64,000 nt of DNA from Siphonobacter sp048595215 (GTDB lineage Bacteria > Bacteroidota > Bacteroidia > Cytophagales > Spirosomataceae). Position numbers and translations under genes: made by a program. The notes below the pieces were generated by a model, which worked only from the letters and a program-made list of their open reading frames with translations, made no database searches and was not told the origin of the DNA. The stretch spans positions 1 to 64,000 of the forward strand of contig NZ_JBMDWJ010000150.1 in the NCBI RefSeq assembly GCF_048595215.1, in the 5' to 3' direction. Shown here in pieces: positions 33,158 to 42,299 of this stretch. The first letter of the stretch is position 1. The number at the start of each line of letters is the position of its first letter.

Positions 33158-33823
33158 ATGAAACTCTTTTCCATCCTAGTCGGCCTTCTGTTTTCGACTG
33201 CAGCACTGGCCCAACTTCCGAATGCAAATACCCTGAAGGCAAAAATTAACGGGGAAGAATTCCAGAGCCAACCCCGCCGGATTCGCATTGGAGCGTACTG
33301 GTGGATTACCGCCAATACGAGTAAGCCTGATCAGTCTTTACGTATCTGGCTGGGCAGTTACGATCATACGGACGGCATTGAGCCCGGTACGTATCTGGTC
33401 GTAGACGCCGATAAAGCCGATAGTAAGGGCAATAAAGCCAAGGTTCAAGCCGGTAGCGGCTACAAAGGTCTGGCGGTGATTAAGTACGTAAAAGAAACCC
33501 GGGAGCCTCGCATGGAATACCACGTGGGCAAATCCCAAAATAATGATGAAACGGTAGTCGTGAAGAAGAATGCCGACGGTTCGCTCGAAGCTACGTTTAG
33601 TGGCGTACTGGCAGGCTCGTACTGGAAAGAAAAATCGAGTGCTACGGTATTCGGCGGCATGGGCCGACTGATGAACAAAATGGAAGATAAAGTGATCACC
33701 AAAACAACGGGCTTTGATTCTTCCATCGATCCCGAAGGGAATGGGTACAAGCAGCAGAGTAAAAAAGATTCGCTGGTTCTCACGGAAGGCACCTTTCATT
33801 TACCCCTACCCAGCAAGCATTAA
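33158..33823 (+). CDS. Exported protein of unknown function
   Basis: The 221-aa product has a clear signal peptide (residues 1-19, ending ALAQ) and no other feature I recognise. The body is rich in beta-type patches (RIRIGAYWWITANT, SLRIWLGSYDH, GTYLVVDAD) and charged residues, suggesting a small soluble beta-sandwich in the periplasm or at the surface. It lies between two terminators, so it is a single-gene unit. Confidence 0.6.
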   Translation: MKLFSILVGLLFSTAALAQLPNANTLKAKINGEEFQSQPRRIRIGAYWWITANTSKPDQSLRIWLGSYDHTDGIEPGTYLVVDADKADSKGNKAKVQAGSGYKGLAVIKYVKETREPRMEYHVGKSQNNDETVVVKKNADGSLEATFSGVLAGSYWKEKSSATVFGGMGRLMNKMEDKVITKTTGFDSSIDPEGNGYKQQSKKDSLVLTEGTFHLPLPSKH

Positions 33824-33848
33824 TTGTCTATTCTGACCCCCGTAAATG

Positions 33849-33884
33849 GCTCGCCACTTCAGCAGTGGCGAGCTTATTTTTTTC
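33849..33884. terminator. Intrinsic terminator between convergent genes
   Basis: GCTCGCCACT (33849-33858) pairs perfectly with AGTGGCGAGC (33864-33873) and is followed by a T-rich run. It serves the exported protein and abuts the stop of the minus-strand glycosyltransferase at 33884. Confidence 0.85.
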
Positions 33885-34945
33885 TAGAGTAGTGATTGAT
33901 ACACATCCAGGTACTGGCTGGCACTGCGTTCCATGCTAAAGTTTTCGGCTCTTTTCTTCAACTGCTCAGCGAGTGGCGTGGTATTATACGTATGCATGCC
34001 CTCCCGGAACACGCGTTGCATGTGCTCGGCTTCGAAATCGGAGAAATAGAAGGCGGCATCACCGCCGATTTCGGGTAACGAAGTCAGATTCGAAATAAAG
34101 ACGGGTTTACCAAACGACATGGCTTCCACGACGGTAAAGCCAAACCCTTCGGCCAAGGAAGGATGCAAAAAGGCCATGCAGTTATCCAGGTACCAGGCCT
34201 TCTCACTTTCCGAAATCGGCCCGGCCAAATAAAGCCGATCACTCACGCCCATATCCTCGGCCATCGTCCACATGCGGGACGCGTATTCGGGTTCATCGTG
34301 ATGTCCCGCTACGACTAACTCCAGATCGGGATTGGCCAGTAGTAAGGGCAGCAGTACGTGGTAATTCTTTTTCGTATTTACGTAACCCAGCCCAAACAGA
34401 AAAGGGCGACGGGGACGGTAAGAAGTAGCCTCCAGGTAGGGCGTACTCAGCTTATTGAGGCCATTGTGAATGACGTGAATGGGCTTACCATTTACGTCAC
34501 AATTATTGAGTACGTCATTTTTAGTGAATTCCGAGATGCAAACAATGGCATCACTTCGGTCAATGAGGTTTTGCGTATGGGCTAGACTGCGGAGTTGTTC
34601 CTCCCGGGCTTTGCCTTCGTGCAGGGCATTCAAATCATGCACCGTCAGTACCACCCGTGTGTCGCTATCCCGCTCCGGAATAATACGGCCCGATTGAAAC
34701 GGAGCGTGCCAGACTTTACAGCCGGCCAGAAAGGGTTTCCAGATTTTATGCCATTTCCGTTCGATGATATGATGCTTCTCCGGCTGAATTTGAAGCCGTT
34801 CGGCGGGCGGTACGTACATCATCATCGGCGGCTTTTGCTGTTTTCGCAACAGTTTGTTCACCTGTTCGCTCATATTTAAGCAGTAGTGATACAAACCCGA
34901 GTTGGGAAACTTCATTAAACCACAATCAAGGATTATTGAGGACAT
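33884..34945 (-). CDS. GT4-type glycosyltransferase
   Basis: The 353-aa retaining GT-B enzyme probably acts in polysaccharide or glycolipid synthesis. The C-domain holds PFLFGLGYVNTKKNYHVLL, the UDP-sugar block FLHPSLAEGFGFTVVEAMSFGKPV (E-x7-E) and SNLTSLPEIGGDAA. The N-terminus (LDCGLMKFPNSGLYHYCLNM, KVWHAPFQ) is closely matched by the truncated gene at 63702-64000, so these are paralogues. It is monocistronic and convergent with the gene before it. Confidence 0.88.
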   Translation of the reverse strand: MSSIILDCGLMKFPNSGLYHYCLNMSEQVNKLLRKQQKPPMMMYVPPAERLQIQPEKHHIIERKWHKIWKPFLAGCKVWHAPFQSGRIIPERDSDTRVVLTVHDLNALHEGKAREEQLRSLAHTQNLIDRSDAIVCISEFTKNDVLNNCDVNGKPIHVIHNGLNKLSTPYLEATSYRPRRPFLFGLGYVNTKKNYHVLLPLLLANPDLELVVAGHHDEPEYASRMWTMAEDMGVSDRLYLAGPISESEKAWYLDNCMAFLHPSLAEGFGFTVVEAMSFGKPVFISNLTSLPEIGGDAAFYFSDFEAEHMQRVFREGMHTYNTTPLAEQLKKRAENFSMERSASQYLDVYQSLL

Positions 34946-35467
34946 AAATTCCTATACATTTTAAAGACATGACTGCATCCGCTACCTAGATAGAGCAGGT
35001 TCTGACGATAGGGAGCCGGTCCCAAAATGGGCTTGTTCCTGCGAATGCAGACGAATGAAATACGAATGAACCTGACTAGCTTAAGACCGCTGGGATCCAC
35101 GCGTGGAAGACCTAAAAAAGCTTTCCAGCATCGCTACTCTGCTTGTCTAGACACCATTTGTGGAGCAAGCGTTGGATTCACCCCAACAAATAATGAGCAA
35201 ACGGGCCTACGCATGGCGAGTATAGTTAACCGATTCAGCAGGAATCTTATTGTTCATTTTCTTCAGAAGACCCGGTTTTACTACCTCTTTTTTTAGCGAA
35301 TGGATCGGTATTTTTACGGGTATGAACGTCTTACTTCTCTGATTCATACCTAAGTATTAATAAAGTCATTAAAAAGGTATTTTGTTTCTTTTCCCGCCAG
35401 CATACCGCTCATTTTTATCCTTTTTTTTTCACTATTTCCAACGTTTGACTAGTGAAAGTGGGTCTCT

Positions 35468-35492
35468 AAAGGGCTGTTGAGGAGCCTTTTTT
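35468..35492 (+). terminator. Weak terminator-like hairpin
   Basis: AAAGGGCT (35468-35475) pairs with AGCCTTT (35483-35489) with one bulged G, followed by T. No plus-strand gene lies upstream within 450 bp. It may end an unseen short RNA or be chance. Confidence 0.4.
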
Positions 35493-35560
35493 GCTCTAAG
35501 TGCTTTTGCAGATCGATGGAAAAATAGTCCGCTTAAGGTGTCATTCCCTGCGTCCGACTT

Positions 35561-35568
35561 TATTTTTG
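35561..35568 (+). promoter_or_regulatory. -7 box for the ABC exporter gene
   Basis: TATTTTTG fits TAnnTTTG exactly and lies about 134 bp upstream of the ATG at 35702. No -33 TTTG is seen. Confidence 0.45.
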
Positions 35569-35701
35569 CCCCGGCAAAGCCTCTATCCATACATAAATTT
35601 ATCTTTCATTCGTTGATTCTGGGGGCGATACGTGTGTTGATCTTCTTCAAATAATGGATCAGCGTTCTTACTCCCTAAAAAATTTAGAAGTTAGCAAGTA
35701 A

Positions 35702-37537
35702 ATGAAAATCTATAGTCGTCTTCTGAAGTACGTAACGCCACTCAGAAAATTCATCATTCCGTTTTTTCTGTTTACGTTAGCGTCGGTCTTTTTCAGCGTT
35801 TTTCAATTCGCTCTGATTATCCCCCTTCTGAATTTTTTATTTGACTCTTCACACATTGCCGAAGAGGCCGCGAAATACGCCCGGGAACCTGAGTTTACGC
35901 TTTCAGGCAGCTACTTTAAGGACTATTTCTATCATTTGATTTACCAGTTCAAAGTCAGCGATCCCATCTACGCCCTGTACTTTTTAGCAGCTATGATCGT
36001 GACTTCGGTATTGCTATCGAACACCTTCCGGTATTTCGCTCAGCGTTGCCTGCTCAATGCCCGTACCATGCTGGTCAAACGATTGAGAGAAGCACTTTTC
36101 GAAAAGATTAATCACCTGCATCTGGGTTATTTCACCAAAGAGCACAAGGGCGATTTGCTCTCCCGACTCAACGGGGACGTATATGCGATTGAGAGTGTAG
36201 CCTCCAGTTCGCTTGAAGTTATTTTCAAAGAACCGTATACCTTCATTGGCTACTTCATTGCTCTGTTTGCCATTTCTACGAAGCTGACCTTATTTACGCT
36301 GATTATCATTCCCATATCGGCGATAGGGATTGCCGCGGTTACCAAAAGCCTACGCAAGGAAGCTCAGGACGTACAGGCTTCCATGGGCCGTTTACTAACG
36401 CTGATGGATGAATCGCTGATGGGCATGCGAATCATTCGTTCCTTCAATGCGACGCCCTTTATCCTGAAACGCTTTAGTCAGGAAAACGACTTTTACCGCA
36501 AAGCCAGCTCGCAGGGTTTCAAACGTCGCGAACTGGCTCCGGCTTTTTCGGAGGCGTCGGGTGTTTTTGTAGTAGCCTGTATTCTGGTGTATGGGGGTAG
36601 TCTGGTGCTGAGTCAGGAAGGAGGCTTGCAGGCGAGTGCTTTCATCGCGTTCATTGCCATTTTCTCGCAGGTAATTCGCCCCGCGAAGGCTATCGTCGTA
36701 GCCCTTACGAATATTCAGCAGGGACGGGCCGCCGGTGAGCGTATTCTGGAAATTCTGGACAAACCTATCTTAGTAGAGGATAAACCCGATGCCGTAGAAC
36801 TAACCAACTTCCGGGATAAAATTGAATTCCGGAATGTCTCCTTCCAGTACGGCGATGCGGCGGTGTTACAAAACATGAGCTTCACGCTTGAAAAAGGCAA
36901 GAAAATGGCTCTCGTTGGACCTTCGGGTGTGGGTAAATCAACGATTGCGGATCTTATCCCACGTTTCTACGACGTGACCGACGGCGAGATTCTGATTGAT
37001 GGTCGCGATGTACGGGACTATAAGATGGAGTCCCTACGGAATCAGATGAGTTTCGTATCACAGGAAATCATTCTCTTTAACGATACGATTTTCAACAACA
37101 TCGCCCTGGGTCAGCCCAACGCGACGATGGAGGAAGTCATTCACGCGGCTAAAGTAGCCAACGCCCATGATTTTATTACCCAGACCGAAGAAGGGTACCA
37201 AACCATCATCGGCGATCGGGGCATCCGGCTGTCGGGGGGTCAGCGTCAACGCTTGAGTATTGCCCGGGCCGTATTCAAAAAATCCTCCATTCTCATTTTG
37301 GATGAAGCGACCTCTGCGTTGGATACGGAATCGGAAAAATCCGTTCAGGAAGCCCTGGATCATCTGATGGTCGATAAAACCACGCTGGTGATTGCCCACC
37401 GCTTGAGTACCATCAAGGATGTCGACGAAATTCTTATCCTACACCAGGGACAAATTGTCGAACGGGGTAGCCACGAAGAACTTGTGGAAGTAGAAGAAGG
37501 TGTATACCGCCGCCTAACGATGTTACAGAATATCTAA
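35702..37537 (+). CDS. MsbA-like ABC exporter (fused permease and ATPase)
   Basis: The 611-aa half-transporter should act as a homodimer in the inner membrane, flipping a lipid or exporting a substrate. Six transmembrane helices are at about 15-320. The ATPase domain has Walker A GPSGVGKST at about 406-414, signature LSGGQRQR at about 510, Walker B ILILDEATSALD at about 530 and the H-loop IAHRLST. The general build matches lipid A exporters, but the substrate is not determined by sequence. It stands alone between a long leader and a strong terminator. Confidence 0.92.
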   Translation: MKIYSRLLKYVTPLRKFIIPFFLFTLASVFFSVFQFALIIPLLNFLFDSSHIAEEAAKYAREPEFTLSGSYFKDYFYHLIYQFKVSDPIYALYFLAAMIVTSVLLSNTFRYFAQRCLLNARTMLVKRLREALFEKINHLHLGYFTKEHKGDLLSRLNGDVYAIESVASSSLEVIFKEPYTFIGYFIALFAISTKLTLFTLIIIPISAIGIAAVTKSLRKEAQDVQASMGRLLTLMDESLMGMRIIRSFNATPFILKRFSQENDFYRKASSQGFKRRELAPAFSEASGVFVVACILVYGGSLVLSQEGGLQASAFIAFIAIFSQVIRPAKAIVVALTNIQQGRAAGERILEILDKPILVEDKPDAVELTNFRDKIEFRNVSFQYGDAAVLQNMSFTLEKGKKMALVGPSGVGKSTIADLIPRFYDVTDGEILIDGRDVRDYKMESLRNQMSFVSQEIILFNDTIFNNIALGQPNATMEEVIHAAKVANAHDFITQTEEGYQTIIGDRGIRLSGGQRQRLSIARAVFKKSSILILDEATSALDTESEKSVQEALDHLMVDKTTLVIAHRLSTIKDVDEILILHQGQIVERGSHEELVEVEEGVYRRLTMLQNI

Positions 37538-37552
37538 GCTCACTTAGGCCAT

Positions 37553-37585
37553 AAAAACCGCTTCCTCCCGAAGCGGTTTTTTTTT
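37553..37585 (+). terminator. Intrinsic terminator after the ABC exporter
   Basis: AAAAACCGCTTC (37553-37564) pairs perfectly with GAAGCGGTTTTT (37570-37581) and the T-run continues. Confidence 0.9.
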
Positions 37586-37731
37586 GTTCGTTTGGAGGAA
37601 TGAGAAGACGACTATACTAGGATTTCTACGCTAGTAGGTAGGTGAATGCTTCTCCTGTACGCATGAATATTCGGATAAGATTATCTTTTTTGAAGTTTTC
37701 GTATTACTTTTTCAGCCTCGAATGTTCAGCC

Positions 37732-38583
37732 ATGCGGTTGCTTTTCTATCTACTCATGCTGCTTTCCTGCGTAGGTACGGCTCAATCATTTGACGTGCAG
37801 GGGCATCGGGGCTGTCGGGGTTTGGAACCGGAGAATACGATTCCGGCTTTTCTGAAAGCTTTGGAGCTGGGTGTATCTACCCTGGAGCTTGACGTGGTAC
37901 TTTCGCAGGATCAGCAAGTAGTGGTTTCTCACGACTGGTACTTCAATCCCCGCCTTACTACCAAGCCCGATGGAACGCCCCTAAGCCGGACTGAAGCGAA
38001 AACCTTACGGCTGGATCAGATGTCCTATGACCGCATTAAAAGGTACGATGTCGGGCTACGCGGCAATGCTGCTTTTCCGGAGCAAAACCCTAAAGCGGCC
38101 TACAAGCCTCTGTTAAGCGAAGTGATTGAGATAGTGGATGCGTATGCCGGGCAGCACCAGCTACCTCTGCCGCAGTACAGTATTGAAATTAAAACGAACG
38201 CTCATACGTCTGCCGAGATAATGTGTCGACGGGTAGCTCAGCTACTGACGATTCCGGCCGAACGCTTTTGTATTCAAAGTTTTGACGTTGCTGTATTGCA
38301 GTACTGGAAAGCCCAGCAAGAGGCGGGCACCTTTCCCAACAATACGCTTTCCTTGCTTGTTATAAGGAAAGGGCTAAAGCGTAGCTTGGAAAAACTAGGA
38401 TTCCGGCCCGATATTTTTAGCCCGGAGTATCGATTCATTTCGAAGCGAACCGTACGAAACGCTCATGCCTTGGGCATTCGAGTCATACCCTGGACCGTTA
38501 ATGAGCGGCGAACCATGCTGCATCTTCAACAACTCGGGGTGGATGGATTGATTACGGATTATCCAAATCGATTTAAAAAGTGA
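37732..38583 (+). CDS. Glycerophosphodiester phosphodiesterase
   Basis: The 283-aa exported enzyme splits glycerophosphodiesters into glycerol-3-phosphate and an alcohol. ATG at 37732 opens a signal peptide (MRLLFYLLMLLSCVGTAQ); the frame to 37642 adds a second, improbable hydrophobic run. The GDPD core GHRGCRGLEPENTIPAF carries the catalytic His-Arg-Glu-Asn set. ELDVVLSQDQQVVVSHD holds the metal ligands, and PWTVNERRTM..GVDGLITDYP closes the barrel. It lies 80 bp upstream of the GH3 gene and may be co-transcribed. Confidence 0.92.
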   Translation: MRLLFYLLMLLSCVGTAQSFDVQGHRGCRGLEPENTIPAFLKALELGVSTLELDVVLSQDQQVVVSHDWYFNPRLTTKPDGTPLSRTEAKTLRLDQMSYDRIKRYDVGLRGNAAFPEQNPKAAYKPLLSEVIEIVDAYAGQHQLPLPQYSIEIKTNAHTSAEIMCRRVAQLLTIPAERFCIQSFDVAVLQYWKAQQEAGTFPNNTLSLLVIRKGLKRSLEKLGFRPDIFSPEYRFISKRTVRNAHALGIRVIPWTVNERRTMLHLQQLGVDGLITDYPNRFKK

Positions 38584-38663
38584 TAGATTTGAGTCTCTGG
38601 TTTTCGTGGATATGGTGATTCGCACTGAAATGTTCTAAAACCCTTCGTCCGTTAAGCTTCAGC

Positions 38664-40220
38664 ATGCCTATGCTACCCCTTTTTAATGATACGCTGGTCT
38701 GGATTCTACAACGTCGGATGGCCCGTATTGAAGCCTTCCGCCGTGATCCTTGGCCTATTCAGGAACGCCAACTCCAACGATTGATTCGTTCGGGACGGTC
38801 AACGGTGTGGGGTAAACAGTACGGATACCGCCAGATTCGTAGTCTCGCCGATTTCCAACGAGAGGTTCCTGTTTCAACCTACGAAGATCTATTTCCGTAC
38901 ATTGAACGGGTGATGAAAGGGGAAGATCGCGTCCTGTGGCCTTCACCCATTCGCTTTTTCTCGAAATCTTCGGGCACGACCAACGCCCGTAGCAAATATA
39001 TCCCCGTCACCCGCGAAGCCCTCGATGAAGGGCATTTCCGGGCGGGTAAGGACATGATGGCCCTTTGGGTAGACCATAAGCCCGATACGCGGGTGTTTGA
39101 AGGAAAAGGTCTGTCTATTGGGGGAAGTTTAGCCCAAAACCAGCTCAACGAACGTACGGTAACGGGTGATATTTCGGCAGTAGTCATGAAAAACTTGCCT
39201 TCCTGGGCTCAGTTCATTCGTACGCCTTCCCTACAAACGGCCTTGATGGACGGTTGGGAATCCAAAATTCAACGGATGGCCGAAGAAGTTTCGCAGGTCA
39301 ACGTTACCAGTGCGCTGGGCGTACCTACCTGGACGCTGGTGCTCATTCAGAAGGTACTGGAACTGACGGGTAAAAAGAATATTCTGGAGGTTTGGCCGAA
39401 TTTCGAAGTCTTCATTCACGGGGCCGTGGCGTTTCAGCCCTACCGGGAGCTGTTCCGAAAAGAAGTCTTTAAAGGCGATACCGTCCGGTATTTGGAAACG
39501 TATAATGCCTCCGAAGGTTTCTTTGGTTTACAGGATGATTTGAGTCGGGTAGATGAATTATTACTCATGCTGGACTATGGCATTTTTTACGAATTTGTTC
39601 CGCTGGAAGAGCTCGGTAAAACGCATCCCAAAGCCTATACCTTACCCGAGGTTGAACTCAACCGCAATTACGCCGTAGTCATTTCAACCAATGCCGGTTT
39701 GTGGCGGTACCTGATTGGCGATACTGTACGCTTTACTTCCAAGTATCCCTACCGCATTAAAATTTCTGGTCGTACCAAACACTTTATTAACGCGTTCGGT
39801 GAGGAAGTCATCATTGAAAACGCCGAAACGGCCCTAACGCGGGCCTGCCAGGCGACGGGAGCCACTATCGCCGACTATACCGCGGCTCCGGTATACATGG
39901 GGAATGGCAGCAGTCGGCACGGCAATCGCGGCGGCCACGAATGGGTAATTGAGTTTTCGACACCACCCGATAATCCGGATGTGTTTGTGGATGTACTCGA
40001 CGAAACCCTTCGACAGGTTAACTCTGATTACGATGCCAAACGCAGCTTTGATCTGGCTCTGATTCGTCCCGTTGTACATATGGTACCGCACGGAACTTTC
40101 TACGAATGGATGAAAGTAAAGGGGAAACTAGGCGGCCAGCATAAAGTGCCTCGATTATCCAATTCCAGGGAATACTTGGAAGAGATCCTGAACATCAGTC
40201 CTGAACATCTGGAAATCTGA
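38664..40220 (+). CDS. GH3 family acyl-adenylating enzyme
   Basis: This 518-aa cytoplasmic protein belongs to the GH3 (auxin-responsive promoter) family. Plant members link hormones to amino acids through an adenylate; bacterial roles are mostly unknown. Motif 1 FFSKSSGTTNARSKYIP is the ATP-binding P-loop-like region. Motif 2 appears as YNASEGFFGLQ and motif 3 as YRYLIGDTVRFTSKYPYRIKISGR-like sequence (about 350-372). Length and motifs are complete. It follows the GDPD gene and is closed by a strong terminator. The substrate is not predictable. Confidence 0.9.
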   Translation: MPMLPLFNDTLVWILQRRMARIEAFRRDPWPIQERQLQRLIRSGRSTVWGKQYGYRQIRSLADFQREVPVSTYEDLFPYIERVMKGEDRVLWPSPIRFFSKSSGTTNARSKYIPVTREALDEGHFRAGKDMMALWVDHKPDTRVFEGKGLSIGGSLAQNQLNERTVTGDISAVVMKNLPSWAQFIRTPSLQTALMDGWESKIQRMAEEVSQVNVTSALGVPTWTLVLIQKVLELTGKKNILEVWPNFEVFIHGAVAFQPYRELFRKEVFKGDTVRYLETYNASEGFFGLQDDLSRVDELLLMLDYGIFYEFVPLEELGKTHPKAYTLPEVELNRNYAVVISTNAGLWRYLIGDTVRFTSKYPYRIKISGRTKHFINAFGEEVIIENAETALTRACQATGATIADYTAAPVYMGNGSSRHGNRGGHEWVIEFSTPPDNPDVFVDVLDETLRQVNSDYDAKRSFDLALIRPVVHMVPHGTFYEWMKVKGKLGGQHKVPRLSNSREYLEEILNISPEHLEI

Positions 40221-40243
40221 TTTTTACCTGATCATTGATCATC

Positions 40244-40277
40244 AAAAAGAGCGACTCTTGTAGGAGTCGCTCTTTTT
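40244..40277. terminator. Bidirectional terminator between convergent genes
   Basis: AAAAAGAGCGACTC (40244-40257) pairs perfectly with GAGTCGCTCTTTTT (40264-40277) around a 6-nt loop. It serves the GH3 gene on plus and the porin-like gene on minus. Confidence 0.9.
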
Positions 40278-40298
40278 ATGGGTGAAAAGGAAAGCTAA

Positions 40299-40916
40299 TT
40301 AAAGTGTTACACCAACCGAGAGTTGAGCGGAAGTATTTTTCGCATTGCCCAACACTTGCTGAGCTACAAACGAATCCGCCACTTTTTGCAGACCCAGGTT
40401 GTACCGCGTACTAATCAGGAATTTACCAAAGTACAGCGTTAAACCCGCTCCTACCACATAATCAAACCGCTTGAAATTATCGGTATCCAATAGCGTCGAT
40501 GAGCTACCTGCGATATTATTCTTGTTTTCTGCCGCAGCTTTCAACAGGTAACCGAAATACGGACCGGCGTGAATGTCGACAAAGTCTCCTATCTTAAATG
40601 TAGCAAGCACGGGTACTTCAACGTAGTTCAATTTGAACTTGCTCTCATTTTCAAAACCAGCAACATTAAAGGTCGCCCGCGTTCCCTTGTTAGTATAGCC
40701 TACTTCCGGCTGGATATACAGAAAATCGGTAATCACCGGAATTTGCGTAAAGGCACTGACGTGGAACCCGTACAAAGGATTGCGTTCCGTATATTCTTTA
40801 ATGCGAAGGTTACTGGCCGAGAATCCCCCCCGAATACCGGTACGAGCCGTAGTAGACTGGGCAAAAACGCTGGTCGTAGCCAGACAGAAGGCAAAAATGA
40901 TTGCTAATTTTTTCAT
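40299..40916 (-). CDS. Outer-membrane beta-barrel (porin-like) protein
   Basis: This 205-aa eight-strand-type barrel belongs to the PF13568-like group. The signal peptide ends at VFAQ (about residue 20). Alternating strands with GIRGGFSASNLRIKEY, FLYIQPEVGYTNKGTRA, YVEVPVLATFKIG and FDYVVGAGLTLYFGKFLISTRYNLG are characteristic. The function is usually unknown. It is preceded by the OmpA-like gene on the same strand, 42 bp away. Confidence 0.88.
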   Translation of the reverse strand: MKKLAIIFAFCLATTSVFAQSTTARTGIRGGFSASNLRIKEYTERNPLYGFHVSAFTQIPVITDFLYIQPEVGYTNKGTRATFNVAGFENESKFKLNYVEVPVLATFKIGDFVDIHAGPYFGYLLKAAAENKNNIAGSSSTLLDTDNFKRFDYVVGAGLTLYFGKFLISTRYNLGLQKVADSFVAQQVLGNAKNTSAQLSVGVTL

Positions 40917-40958
40917 GGATGATAAGGGTTGAGCGATGAATGTATTACTGTAATTTAC

Positions 40959-41666
40959 TTATTGTCCCTTCTGAGCGTCTTGTTTCATTTGTTCGTTCGC
41001 AGAAATCGCGATTTCTACTCGGCGGTTCAGGCGACGACCGTCTTCGGTATCGTTGCTGGCTACGGGTTGATTGAAACCGTAACCTTTGATCGTCATCCGA
41101 CTAGCCCCTACGCCTTCCTGACGCAAAAAGCTCGATACGGCAGCGGCCCGGCGTTCGGATAAATCCTGATTGTATTCGGCCGTTCCGCGATTATCAGCGT
41201 GACCTTCAATGAGCAAATTCGTATCGGGATTTTTCTTCAGCGTTTCGGCTAGTTTGGCCAGATTTTCGCGGGTTTGCGGACTGATTTCCGTCGAGTTATA
41301 GGCAAAGAGTAACTGGCCATCCATCGTTACGCGAATTCCTTCCCCGACGCGTTCTACCTTAGCTGCTTCGCCCATATCTTTCTCAATCTGCTTGGCCTGT
41401 TTATCCATCTTACGACCAATGATGGCTCCGGCGGCACCCCCTACGGTGGCTCCCAGGATCGCTCCGATTGCGGTGTTCTTCGAAGCACTACCAATCACGC
41501 CCCCTACTACGGCTCCGGCACCTACGCCGATGGCCGCACCTTTCTGGGTTTTATTAAACTTGGACTTTTTCGGTTCTTGAGCGTTTCGGTTACACGAGAA
41601 AAAACTGGAACTAAGCGTGGAAACCAAAACCATCATCCACATACCTTTTACAATGACGCGTTTCAT
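40959..41666 (-). CDS. OmpA-family lipoprotein with a glycine-zipper region
   Basis: This 235-aa outer-membrane lipoprotein binds peptidoglycan. The lipobox ends at Cys25 (SFFSC). Glycine-zipper repeats cover about 44-87 (GAAIGVGAGAVVGGVIG and the following AILGATVGGAAGAIIG), which likely insert in a membrane. The OmpA domain is at about 115-225, with the binding motif EGHADNRGTAEYNQDLSERRA. It precedes the porin-like gene, and the pair probably form one envelope transcript. Confidence 0.9.
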   Translation of the reverse strand: MKRVIVKGMWMMVLVSTLSSSFFSCNRNAQEPKKSKFNKTQKGAAIGVGAGAVVGGVIGSASKNTAIGAILGATVGGAAGAIIGRKMDKQAKQIEKDMGEAAKVERVGEGIRVTMDGQLLFAYNSTEISPQTRENLAKLAETLKKNPDTNLLIEGHADNRGTAEYNQDLSERRAAAVSSFLRQEGVGASRMTIKGYGFNQPVASNDTEDGRRLNRRVEIAISANEQMKQDAQKGQ

Positions 41667-41862
41667 GGCTTTACTAAAGATTGTTTACGGATGTACCTAC
41701 GAAAAAAAGGTCGCCCGGAGTTTAAAAATGAACTTGAGATTTGTTAAAGAGCGTTAAAACAATCTATACGTCTCTGATAATCAATACACTCATTAGGAAT
41801 CTTACCCCGTAGTCATAACGATGAAAAATGGGGAATTATTTACTCGAATCGTAAATGACTAC

Positions 41863-41905
41863 AAAAAAAAAGACTCTTCCCAAGATCAGAAAGAGTCTTT
41901 TTTTA
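41863..41905 (-). terminator. Intrinsic terminator after the 2Fe-2S protein gene
   Basis: A/T-flanked AAGACTCTT (with preceding A-run) pairs with AAGAGTCTT (with following T-run) around an 11-nt loop. It can act both ways. It lies about 25 bp past the minus-strand stop at 41929; the 190 bp to its left shows no gene. Confidence 0.8.
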
Positions 41906-41928
41906 CCAAGCTAACACTCGAATAAATC

Positions 41929-42234
41929 CTATACGTTAAGCTTCAGACGTTCGACGACCTGATTACCAACGAGATGGCTCTGAACAATTTCTTCTACGTC
42001 GGATAATTGTACATTTCCGTAAAATACGCCTTCCGGATACACGACCATGGCGGGTCCGAATGCACATACGTCCAGACAACCCGTTTTCTGAGCCCGGATA
42101 TCGACTTGCAAACCCAGTTCCTTGATTCTACCCTTGAAGGCTTCTACCAGAGCCAGTCCGTGTTCTTCGCCGCAGGAACGCTTCGGGGCAGGTTTTTGAT
42201 TGGTACAGATGAAAAGATGCTTTTTATATTTCAT
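41929..42234 (-). CDS. Thioredoxin-like 2Fe-2S ferredoxin
   Basis: The 101-aa cytoplasmic electron carrier has four cysteines at C10, C21, C53 and C57 in the pattern of thioredoxin-fold 2Fe-2S ferredoxins, with KKHLFICTNQ and GCLDVCAFGPAMVVYPEG. ATG at 42234 gives the usual MKYKKHLF start; the upstream ATG at 42258 adds eight unlikely residues. Its redox partner is unknown. Confidence 0.9.
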   Translation of the reverse strand: MKYKKHLFICTNQKPAPKRSCGEEHGLALVEAFKGRIKELGLQVDIRAQKTGCLDVCAFGPAMVVYPEGVFYGNVQLSDVEEIVQSHLVGNQVVERLKLNV

Positions 42235-42299
42235 AAGGCTCGTTACTTGAGCTTGCAAAAATAAGGCTCAACTGCCGGTATACACTACTTTCCTCGGTT

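Larger units (their letters stand above)
34946..35701. other. Long intergenic region before the ABC exporter
   Basis: About 750 bp without a convincing gene. An 89-codon frame at 35027-35296 has no recognisable domain and atypical composition. The region holds a terminator-like hairpin at 35468-35492 and a -7 box at 35561-35568. I see no transposon ends or tRNA. Confidence 0.5.

Noticed and set aside
35027..35296. 89-codon ORF in the long intergenic region before the ABC exporter
   Set aside because: No family, unlikely composition and no start signals. It could be decayed coding sequence but is not supportable.
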